A stretch of 64,000 nt of DNA from Candidatus Roseilinea sp. (lineage in GTDB: Bacteria > Chloroflexota > Anaerolineae > J036 > Brachytrichaceae), in the NCBI GenBank assembly GCA_025998955.1, contig AP024676.1:2170001-2234000 (forward strand), written 5' to 3'. Below are positions 46,306-53,670 of the stretch, in pieces. The translations under genes and the position numbers were made by a program. The notes below the pieces were generated by a model. The model saw nothing but the letters and a program-made list of their open reading frames with translations. It was not told where the DNA came from and searched no databases. How positions within the stretch are numbered: position 1 is the first letter of the stretch; the number at the start of each line of letters is the position of its first letter.

Positions 46306-47907
46306 TCAAGATATGCGGCTCAAAATATCTGACGGTGTGGGATAGTCGTTTGCGTCTCTACCGATATGCGACCAAATGATTCGTCCCCCCTCGTCTATGA
46401 CGAACACAGCCGGCGCAGCCAACCCATCGCCCAACCGGTTGAACACGCCGAACGCCTCGCTCACGGCATGCGCTTCGTCTGCGAGGACCGGAAATTCGAG
46501 CTGGCCGAGTTCCCGCACTACGCTCGCCTGCGTGACGCCCTGAACAGCAATTGCTAGAACCTCGGCGTCGCGGGCACGAAAACGCGCATATTCCGCTTGC
46601 ATGGCGCGAAGCTGCTGCTGGCATGAGCCGCAGCCGGCGCTGCGATAGAACAGCAACACGACGGATTGGCGACCGAGGTAGTCGCGCAGGGAGACCGGAC
46701 GACCATCTTCGCGCGGCAGTGTGAAATCCGGAGCGATGCGCTGCACGACGGGGGATGACTCTGCCAACAGTGGGGCGACGTAGTCAGCGAGCTGCGTTGC
46801 GTTCAACACGCCGACATGCCGCCCACGGATACCACCGGCGGCGTCCACGATGATCGTCGTAGGGATGCCGACCACCTGATACATGCGACCGACAGAGCCG
46901 TCCACATCGAGCAACAGCGGATAGTCCATGCCATTCGCCTCGGCAAAGGCACGCACAACGGCGGCATCCTCGCGCATGTTCACTCCGACGACGATTACGC
47001 CGCGGTCGCGATATCGGCGGGCGAAGTCGCCAAAGTCGCGCGCTTCAGCCCGGCACGAAGGACACCACGACGCCCAAAAGTTCAATACAACGATGCGCCC
47101 ACGAAACCGGCTAAGCGTCACCGGACGGCCATCGAGATCTGGCAAGGTGAAATCAAGCGCGGGGTTCTCAGGAAGCGCCGTGGGCGAAGGAACCGGAGCA
47201 GGAGCGGTAACGCGCTCATACACCGGTTGTGGCGAAGGGGTCGGAGTCAGATCGGTCGTGCGTTCGCTGACCGGCGCCAACACCAGGGGCGTCGAAGGCA
47301 GCTTAGGCGAGGCGGCCAGCACTGCCGGCGTCGGTGGGGCGCTGAAGCTGACGTAGAGCCCCACCCTCGCACGCTGGCGCCGTTCGGCCATCCACCGCTT
47401 GGCGTTATCCTCAGAGCCCCACCGGGCCAAATACGCCTCGACGACGAGCAGGCGACGGATCGCTGCCAATGCATCGGCGCGCGATAGATCGCGCTGAGAC
47501 AAAGCGGCATCGAGCGCCCGCTCATCCTTGCGCCATCGGCGCAGCAGCATGTGTAAGCGCGTTGCAGCTTGGTCAGATGTGGCCGACAGACCGGCCGTGC
47601 GTGCTTCGCGCAGGGCCAGTCGTTCGTTGATCAACCGTTGCAGCGATTCTTCGGGCGCGGGCAGAGGCTGGCCGGCGAGCTCGCTCATCGCTCGGTCGAG
47701 CGCCAAGGCCCGCTGCCATTCTTCGCGCGTGATTGCTTCGCCGTCAACCTCGGCGACGATCACTCCGGGTGGCGGAGGTGTCCTGAGCGGCGCTATCGGG
47801 GCCGGCTCCGGCACCGCTGCCGGCGATGCGCACGACGCAAGCAGCACCGAGATCGCCACATTCAATGCATAGCGCACGCCATTGGAGACAACTTTTCTCC
47901 TGAACAT
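46306..47907 (-). CDS. SurA-like / TlpA thioredoxin / peroxiredoxin fusion lipoprotein
   Basis: 533-residue lipoprotein (lipobox VLLASC, C26). Residues about 45-195 resemble the SurA N-terminal chaperone region (VDGEAITREEWQRALALD, LINERLALREA). A Pro/Thr linker follows. Residues about 246-385 are a TlpA-type thioredoxin with WCPSC in LNFWASWCPSCRAEA. Residues about 392-533 are a second thioredoxin fold of AhpC/TSA type with AGCGSC. The set suggests a folding chaperone joined to two thiol-redox modules outside the membrane. The giant protein encoded 78 bp downstream is rich in paired cysteines, so it is a natural client. Function of the fusion is inferred. Confidence 0.85.
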   Translation of the reverse strand: MFRRKVVSNGVRYALNVAISVLLASCASPAAVPEPAPIAPLRTPPPPGVIVAEVDGEAITREEWQRALALDRAMSELAGQPLPAPEESLQRLINERLALREARTAGLSATSDQAATRLHMLLRRWRKDERALDAALSQRDLSRADALAAIRRLLVVEAYLARWGSEDNAKRWMAERRQRARVGLYVSFSAPPTPAVLAASPKLPSTPLVLAPVSERTTDLTPTPSPQPVYERVTAPAPVPSPTALPENPALDFTLPDLDGRPVTLSRFRGRIVVLNFWASWCPSCRAEARDFGDFARRYRDRGVIVVGVNMREDAAVVRAFAEANGMDYPLLLDVDGSVGRMYQVVGIPTTIIVDAAGGIRGRHVGVLNATQLADYVAPLLAESSPVVQRIAPDFTLPREDGRPVSLRDYLGRQSVVLLFYRSAGCGSCQQQLRAMQAEYARFRARDAEVLAIAVQGVTQASVVRELGQLEFPVLADEAHAVSEAFGVFNRLGDGLAAPAVFVIDEGGRIIWSHIGRDANDYPTPSDILSRIS

Positions 47908-47994
47908 CGCACACCGTCCGACCGGTTACCCCCTCGCACTTCCCTCACCTGGCGCTCGATATGCGACGCACAACAATCGCACTCTACTAGATGA

Positions 47995-48708
47995 TCACAC
48001 AGTAGCCAACGCTTGGCTATTGCATAGGGATTGCATCGAATCCACTTTGATCGTCATCGTGTCTAACAATTCATCCGGTATGTCTTCCACCACAGCGCGG
48101 CCATGCTCATCCGTCATCGCTTCTCGCCTCCAACTGCCTGCGCGCACCCTTACGACCGTTCCTGCCAGCTCTGGCCATCGCTCCGGTGACTGCACCTGCA
48201 CGATGACTTGCCAAGCATTCTCCGATGCCGCACTCCGGCATACCTCTGCTTGCACATCCAATCCACCGGTCTGTTCCGGGTGCAACACGATCTGCCGGTA
48301 TACGTTGAAGTCAGCGGCATCTTGCTCGCCTCGGACCGGCAGCGGTCGAAGCGACGGCGTCAAGGCCTCTTTCACCAGCCGGATTACAACTTGGCCAGCT
48401 TGCTCTCCTGCACGCACCAGCCGCCGCCATTCAAAACCCACATCGCTGATCCAATCAGAGAGGGTCGGGCGATCCACCAAGAAGGCATCCAGTCGCGCCA
48501 ACTCCGCCTGACAATGCGGACAACGAGCGACATGCGCGCCCACACGCGCGTGCTCCGTGGGGCCGAGTAAGCCGAGTTGGTAGTCGCTCAGCATCATGGT
48601 ATCCGGGCATGAACGGCGGAAAAGCCCTACGCGCAGCGTGCGCTCCAGCCGGCGTTCCTGGGCGCTTTGCTCAATGCGCCGCCGATCGAAATATGAATGA
48701 TTGACCAT
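47995..48708 (-). CDS. Zinc-finger anti-sigma-like protein (paralogue 1)
   Basis: 237-residue protein. The N-terminus has a basic region, then LSDYQLGLLGPTEHARVGAHVARCPHCQAEL, a zf-HC2 HxxxCxxC zinc finger typical of anti-sigma factors. The C-terminal half is beta-rich (GLDVQAEV..., AWQVIVQVQSPERWPELAGT..., EHGRAVVEDIP). There is no obvious membrane helix, so it would act as a soluble sensor. It is clearly paralogous to the protein at 51546-52301, sharing most motifs in the same order. The ATG at 48708 follows AAAGGGAT. It begins the downstream part of the surface island. Confidence 0.8.
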   Translation of the reverse strand: MVNHSYFDRRRIEQSAQERRLERTLRVGLFRRSCPDTMMLSDYQLGLLGPTEHARVGAHVARCPHCQAELARLDAFLVDRPTLSDWISDVGFEWRRLVRAGEQAGQVVIRLVKEALTPSLRPLPVRGEQDAADFNVYRQIVLHPEQTGGLDVQAEVCRSAASENAWQVIVQVQSPERWPELAGTVVRVRAGSWRREAMTDEHGRAVVEDIPDELLDTMTIKVDSMQSLCNSQALATV

Positions 48709-49088
48709 ATGTATCCCTTTTAGACTTTGCGTATCCACCCTCATAAACGAAACGGACAGGATTTTGAGCCTCACCCCAACAAAAAGATGTCTGCAAATCG
48801 GTGCCGCGAGAGCGATCGGCGAATTGAGGGCTGCACGCTTCGACGGGCTCAGAGTGCTTTGTAGAGTCAAAAGACATGGTTGAGCTTGCCGCAGTGCGCC
48901 GCAAAGCGATTCGCAATCACGGTAATCTGAAATGCGCGGGACAGCCTACAGGAAGGAATAGCGACGCCCAGGTGCACCCGGGCGTCTCGTAAAAGAGGTC
49001 TTCACGAGTGGTGCTGACGGACGATCAGCCGCGCAATCGCCTCATGCACGACTCGTCTCGCTGCCGACACGCCTTTCGCGCCGAAGGC
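48709..49088. other. Gap with a hairpin, no gene recognised
   Basis: A 380-bp stretch between the anti-sigma paralogue and the DUF5667 gene. It should contain the promoter of the gene at 48708. A hairpin (GACGCCC at 48963-48969 with GGGCGTC at 48980-48986) may end the upstream sigma/DUF5667 transcript. The short frames here show no coding features. Confidence 0.55.
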
Positions 49089-50846
49089 TCATTCGTTACC
49101 GGACGATCCATTCTGTTGTTGGGTTTGGTCAGGCATCGGGCTCAGCTCAGGTGGTGCGGTAGCGCGGATAGACCCATCCGGCAACGGCGTCGCCGTCGCC
49201 TCCGGACTCTCCAGAGAAAAGATCGGCGCCGGTATCGGATTCATCGCCGTTGGCAGGATGGGCAATGACGGCGCAGCCGGTGTATCTATCGGCAAAGTAG
49301 GCGGTGCAATCGGCTCAATCGGCAGCAAGGGCGGCGCGGGCTTCACGGCCGTCGGCATTACCGGGATCGGCATCGGTGCAAGCGGTGTCGGCGTTGGTTG
49401 AGGCTTTGGCGTCGGCGGTGCCACCGTCGGCTGTGGCGTCGGCGCGATATACACCGGTGTCGGCGTCGGCTGCGGCGTCGGCGGTGCCGCCGTCGGCTGT
49501 GGCGTCGGTGCAACATGCACCGGTGTCGGCGTCGGCTGCGGCTGCGGCGTCGGCGGTGCCACCGTCGGCTGCGGCGTCGGTGCGACATACACCGGTGTCG
49601 GCGTCGGCGGTGCCACCGTCGGCTGTGGCGTCGGTGCAACATACACCGGTGTCGGCGTCAGTGGTGCCACCGTCGGCTGTGGCGTCGGTGCAACATGCAC
49701 CGGTGTCGGCGTCGGCGGTGCCACCGTCGGCTGTGGCGTCGGTGCAACATGCACCGGTGTCGGCGACGGATTGACCGATATTGTCGGTACTACTGTAGGT
49801 AGCGCCGGCACGGTGACGGCGACCGCTGTCGGCATGCCTGCCTTGATCTCAACTGAGTCGCCTACTACCTGGATAGCGCCACGGGTAGTTTCATCCGGTG
49901 CGGCTGTCGGGCTTTCATCAACCGCCACGAACGGGGTCGCCGGCGCAGGTGAAACCGGTGTTAACCTCGGGCTGGGCGTGACTGCAGCTGCGTCTGTTGG
50001 TGATGACCGCGTTGTAACTGCAGTCGGCGCTTCAGACACGGCCCCAAAAACGCCAGGCGGCAGAGCCGTTTCAGCAGGTGTTCCCACGGGAACGATTGTC
50101 GGCGTTACGGGAAGCGGAACAGCGGGATGAACGAAACGATCAGACAAGAGGAACGGCGAGGGTGCAACAGCGGTAGCGCGGAGTCGCTCAAGCGCGCTCA
50201 TGGTGGCGACATCATATGTGTCGGGGCCGGACTTGGCATTCAACAATCGCTGCGCTTCATCTATCTGCTCTTCGAGCCGGAGCATGAACCATGGAGCGGG
50301 CGATTCTCCCCGTTGATGTAACGCGTTGAGTTCCGACACCCGGCAATTGATGAATCTGATGAGCAACTTCAGCCGGCTTTCGGGTTCGACCGTGAGCGAG
50401 AGCTGCACATCCTCGCTCCACAGCTTCACCGGATATAGGGGCTGGTTAGGCAGGCTGTCCTGGGCGACGATGACGATCGTCATGCTGGCAAAAGTCGCCA
50501 TGAGCCCTGGGGCAAGGGACGCAGACACTTGGCGTAGTGGCGTGTGAATCGGCGACGCAGTTGCATCTTTGTGCGACCGTCCAACGCCCAGACAACGCTT
50601 GATGAGCTCACTCAACCACCCCAAAATACCCCGCGCCGGCTTGTGCGCGATCTCGTCGCGCATGGCCGCAGCTTCGGCGAGGAACGCGGCGCGCCCTCTC
50701 GCCGCCGCTTCAGCGTTCCGCGGCGGCGTGTGATGCAGAGTATCAAGCAGCACACCGAGCGACTGCTCAGCTACCTGATCGGAAGATGTGTGCCTTTTCA
50801 CCTCATCGGACAAACTACGCCGAGCCCGTCTCAACCCGTAACTCAT
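49089..50846 (-). CDS. DUF5667-type membrane protein with Pro-rich repeat tail
   Basis: 585-residue protein. Residues 1-110 are cytoplasmic and could bind a sigma factor; one transmembrane helix is at about 112-129 (APGLMATFASMTIVIVAQ). The following QPLYPVKLWSEDVQLSLT block is the DUF5667 signature. The rest is a Pro/Thr/Val-rich external tail with six copies of a TPVxVAPTPQPT unit. The start at 50846 has AGGAG six bases upstream. It overlaps the 3' end of the ECF sigma gene by 32 nt, so it is probably co-translated as its membrane regulator. The tail may sense the cell envelope; this is inference. Confidence 0.8.
   Translation of the reverse strand: MSYGLRRARRSLSDEVKRHTSSDQVAEQSLGVLLDTLHHTPPRNAEAAARGRAAFLAEAAAMRDEIAHKPARGILGWLSELIKRCLGVGRSHKDATASPIHTPLRQVSASLAPGLMATFASMTIVIVAQDSLPNQPLYPVKLWSEDVQLSLTVEPESRLKLLIRFINCRVSELNALHQRGESPAPWFMLRLEEQIDEAQRLLNAKSGPDTYDVATMSALERLRATAVAPSPFLLSDRFVHPAVPLPVTPTIVPVGTPAETALPPGVFGAVSEAPTAVTTRSSPTDAAAVTPSPRLTPVSPAPATPFVAVDESPTAAPDETTRGAIQVVGDSVEIKAGMPTAVAVTVPALPTVVPTISVNPSPTPVHVAPTPQPTVAPPTPTPVHVAPTPQPTVAPLTPTPVYVAPTPQPTVAPPTPTPVYVAPTPQPTVAPPTPQPQPTPTPVHVAPTPQPTAAPPTPQPTPTPVYIAPTPQPTVAPPTPKPQPTPTPLAPMPIPVMPTAVKPAPPLLPIEPIAPPTLPIDTPAAPSLPILPTAMNPIPAPIFSLESPEATATPLPDGSIRATAPPELSPMPDQTQQQNGSSGNE
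49391..49757. repeat. 54-bp-type tandem repeat encoding TPVxVAPTPQPT units
   Basis: Six in-frame copies of a unit that encodes TPV(H/Y)VAPTPQPTVAPP. The first four units are about 54 bp long; later ones gain extra PQPT codons. The near identity at DNA level suggests recent expansion and possible length variation. Confidence 0.85.
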
Positions 50847-51420
50847 CAAGTACTCCTGCTGGATCGTTTTGCACGTGCAAAATCCGCCGAAGCGCGGCTA
50901 GAGCACGCTGCTGCAACGCTTTCACTGCCCCGACCGGTTTATCTATGGCAGCGGCAACCTCGTCATTGGTCATTCCCTCATAGTATTTCAGCACGATCAC
51001 TTGACGCTGTTCAGGCGTCAGCGACATGATCGCCGCCCGAATCCGCTCACTGGCTAACTTGCCCATCACGACTTGAAGAGGGCTCGGATTATGCTGATCC
51101 AGCGCCGGCAAGTCTTCTATCTCCTCGAGAGATACAGTCGCTGGGCGGGCCACGCGATAGTGGTCAGTTATCCAGTTATGCGCCACGCGATACAAATAAG
51201 CTCTCAGATGCCGACGCGGGCCGCTGTTGGATTTGAGCGCGCGCAAAAAACGGCTGAACGTCTCCGTCACGCATTCTTCGGCCAGATCCGCATCGTTCAA
51301 CAACCGCACGGCATACCGATACAACGCTGGGCTGAATAAGTCGTATATCTCGGCCAAAGCCTGCAAATCGAATTCACGCGCGCGTTGCAGTAGCGTCTGC
51401 TGCAATGCCTGATCGCTCAT
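50815..51420 (-). CDS. ECF-type RNA polymerase sigma factor
   Basis: 201-residue sigma-70 family factor. Region 2 runs FDLQALAEIYDLFSPALYRYAVRLL with NDADLAEECVTETFSRFLRAL and AYLYRVAHNWITDHYR; region 4 is IMSLTPEQRQVIVLKYYEGMTNDEVAAAIDKPVGAVKALQQRAL. It directs transcription of an alternative regulon. The DUF5667 membrane protein gene overlaps its 3' end and a zinc-finger anti-sigma gene lies 125 bp upstream. The arrangement resembles BldN-type ECF factors with membrane anti-sigma partners. The likely targets are the surface genes downstream. Confidence 0.92.
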   Translation of the reverse strand: MSDQALQQTLLQRAREFDLQALAEIYDLFSPALYRYAVRLLNDADLAEECVTETFSRFLRALKSNSGPRRHLRAYLYRVAHNWITDHYRVARPATVSLEEIEDLPALDQHNPSPLQVVMGKLASERIRAAIMSLTPEQRQVIVLKYYEGMTNDEVAAAIDKPVGAVKALQQRALAALRRILHVQNDPAGVLDELRVETGSA

Positions 51421-51545
51421 TGAGACGCGGTTCCTCCCCTCGCGGCAATCATCCCTTCTAAATCAGATCAATTCCTCATCACCCTCCTCTTGACTAAGAA
51501 ATCTAAAAGAAAATACTTAGAAAAGCATTTCAATCCGCTAGCGGA

Positions 51546-52301
51546 TCAAATCGAATCATCGGCAACGCAGCCTGAACTCGCAGGGACATTAGATTCCTGC
51601 GTGGAATTTCTCTCCAGATCCACTTCGATCGTCATCAAGAGATCATCCAACGCATGCGGCACACCATCTACGACGGCCTGGCCGTATTCATCGGTGACGA
51701 CCTCTCGACTCCATGTCCCTGCTTGCAATTTCACCGGCGTGCCCGAGAGATCCGGCCACCGATCCGGGACGAGCACTTTCACCATCACCTGCCATGCGCC
51801 GGGAACCGCTGCGCTCTGCCGCACTTCGGCTTGCACATCTAGGCCGCTTGTCTGCTCTAAATGAAGCACGATGCGCCGACACGCATCGGTCTCCGTCCCC
51901 TCACTCACTTCATCAAGCTGACCTCGAACCGGCAGTGGACGAAGCCCCGGCGTCAGTGCCTCTTTCATCAATCGGATCATCACCTTGCCGGCCTTGCTCC
52001 CTGCGCTTACCAGTCGCTGCCACTCGAAGCCTACATCTTTGACCCAACCGGGGGCAACGGAGCGATCTGCCAGGAAGGCATCCAGCCGCGTCAACTCGGC
52101 TTGGCAATGCGGGCAACGCGCGACATGGGCACGCACGCGCGCATGTTCCACTGAACCGAGCAAGCCGAGTTGATAGTCGCTCAGTGTCATGGTGTCCGGA
52201 CACGCACGGCGGAACAAGGCCGCCCGCATCATGCGCGCCAACTTGCGCTCGTGCGCGTCCTGTCGGCTGCACGGCCGGTTCGAATGTAAAGGGCTATTCA
52301 T
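51546..52301 (-). CDS. Zinc-finger anti-sigma-like protein (paralogue 2)
   Basis: 251-residue paralogue of the protein at 47995-48708. The shared core includes LSDYQLGLLGSVEHARVRAHVARCPHCQAEL (zinc finger), the GFEWQRLV region, LRPLPVRG and the beta-rich C-terminus (GLDVQAEVRQSA, AWQVMVKVLVPDRWPDLSGT, DEYGQAVVDGVP). It starts 44 nt after the stop of the divergent sigma-like gene and precedes the ECF sigma gene, so it is placed to regulate either. No membrane segment is evident. Confidence 0.8.
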   Translation of the reverse strand: MNSPLHSNRPCSRQDAHERKLARMMRAALFRRACPDTMTLSDYQLGLLGSVEHARVRAHVARCPHCQAELTRLDAFLADRSVAPGWVKDVGFEWQRLVSAGSKAGKVMIRLMKEALTPGLRPLPVRGQLDEVSEGTETDACRRIVLHLEQTSGLDVQAEVRQSAAVPGAWQVMVKVLVPDRWPDLSGTPVKLQAGTWSREVVTDEYGQAVVDGVPHALDDLLMTIEVDLERNSTQESNVPASSGCVADDSI

Positions 52302-52345
52302 TTGTTCGTTCCTGAATACCGATGAATCTTCGTCGTGTTCGAGAC

Positions 52346-53224
52346 CTATTCTCGAAACAGATATTCCAATTCCTGTCGCAACTGGCCTACTTTGGCATCG
52401 TTGGTCAGCCTACGGTTCAACCGCCGAACGATATTACGCCGGATTTGGCTGACCTCATTTTCATCCGAGAAACGATCGGGGTGGCGTGCATAGATTTGAC
52501 GCGGCGCCAGCCCATATTCCCACATCTCCTCGGCCACGATGCGTTCGCGCTCGCCCTCCAGGGTCTGCCGGAGCAACTCCCACAGGGCGCGCAAGATCAC
52601 CTCGCTTTCAACGACGGCCTCGACAGAGACGCGATCGTGCAACGCCAGCGCTGCCTCATCAAACCCCATTACGTTATCGGATTCGTTGTCCTCTGTCGAA
52701 TCGTTCACTTCTACTAGGTGCCATAGCGCGTCTTTCTGGCTGCGACGCAGCTCATCTTCGATGGCAGACCACGTACAGCGTTTCAGATATTGCATGTAAT
52801 CGGCGACCGCGTTGAAATGCCCTGCACAGGCATGGCGCGAACCGTATTGCCATAGTCGCGAAAAGGCCTGGTTGGCGAAGTAGTCCGCGTCTTCCCCGGT
52901 GATACAGAAATGAGGATGAGTATGAACCCAACGCATCACTTGAGGGTAATGGATGTTGTAAACAGCCGCCCACGCCTCTTGGTTGTGTTCGATCAGTGCC
53001 AGCCGGAAGAGTTCCAGGCAGGGACGCTCATCACACGGGCGATTGTTGCGAAAGTCGCTCACCTGGGCACTACAAAGCTCGGCAAGCTGTTGAATCGTAC
53101 TAGCCTCTTGTGTGGTTATAGCGATCTCCCTCAAATCCCCTGAACAAGCGTGCGAGATCGTCTCGTGCGCTGCGAACGGGCCGACGGATGAATCGCGATG
53201 GTTCCCCTCTTCGTTCATATTCAT
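52346..53224 (-). CDS. Divergent sigma-70-like factor
   Basis: 292-residue protein that I read as a sigma-like factor with low identity. The segment LFRLALIEHNQEAWAAVYNIHYPQVMRWV resembles region 2.1, and FANQAFSRLWQYGSRH resembles region 2.2-2.3. A C-terminal basic helix-rich part (ENEVSQIRRNIVRRLNRRL) could be a degenerate region 4. An N-terminal 65-residue extension is unique. AGGTGAG precedes the ATG at 53224. It heads the island and is followed by the anti-sigma paralogue, which supports a regulatory role. Confidence 0.62.
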   Translation of the reverse strand: MNMNEEGNHRDSSVGPFAAHETISHACSGDLREIAITTQEASTIQQLAELCSAQVSDFRNNRPCDERPCLELFRLALIEHNQEAWAAVYNIHYPQVMRWVHTHPHFCITGEDADYFANQAFSRLWQYGSRHACAGHFNAVADYMQYLKRCTWSAIEDELRRSQKDALWHLVEVNDSTEDNESDNVMGFDEAALALHDRVSVEAVVESEVILRALWELLRQTLEGERERIVAEEMWEYGLAPRQIYARHPDRFSDENEVSQIRRNIVRRLNRRLTNDAKVGQLRQELEYLFRE

Positions 53225-53670
53225 TACTCACCTTACGCGGTGGCGCGAGATTTATCTCGTGGTTTCAGGCGACATGAATGTCGCGGCACGAATGAACTGC
53301 GTAACGTCAGTTCATTAGTGCTCTTCACCATTTGTCGCAACGCGGTGGGAAGTGCACATCAGCTGCGCCGGTCAATTGCACAGTTAGCGGCATATGTATC
53401 CCGCCGGATACATATGCCCCCGACGCAGTGAGATCGGGCTGCGGCGCGTCGTCGCCGAGTGGCGAGCAGGGACAATGCGTTTTGGGTTGTGTAAAACCCC
53501 CGGGAAATCCAGGGGAAATGAACAGTCTGCAGAGGGAAATCCTCACGGGATCACCGAGCAAGCGCGGTTATATCCCGGCGAGGACAAGCTGGGTAACCCT
53601 TGAGGAAGGGTCAAGGGATACAAAAAGGGATACAGCAGGAATCTGCGCTCGTCCTGCCCAGCACAGGAAG
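53225..53670. promoter_or_regulatory. 446-bp divergent-end gap with inverted repeats
   Basis: Lies between the start of the sigma-like gene and the end of the XRE/NB-ARC gene. It contains a 17-bp sequence nearly identical to the IS ends found at 59284/60418 (at 53296-53312), a perfect 13-bp inverted repeat (53389-53418) and a direct repeat GGGATAC twice near 53620. The promoter of the sigma-like gene must be here. No gene is credible: the long plus-strand frame that starts here is the shadow of the NB-ARC gene. Confidence 0.6.
53389..53418. repeat. Perfect 13-bp inverted repeat (GGCATATGTATCC arms)
   Basis: Arms 53389-53401 and 53406-53418 are exact complements around a 4-nt loop (CGCC). It can act as a dyad operator or a strong hairpin in the gap ahead of the surface-island sigma gene. 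There is no T-run on either side. Confidence 0.85.

Noticed and set aside
49391-49757. CRISPR-like array
   Set aside because: Repeats are contiguous, in-frame Pro-rich codons without unique spacers.
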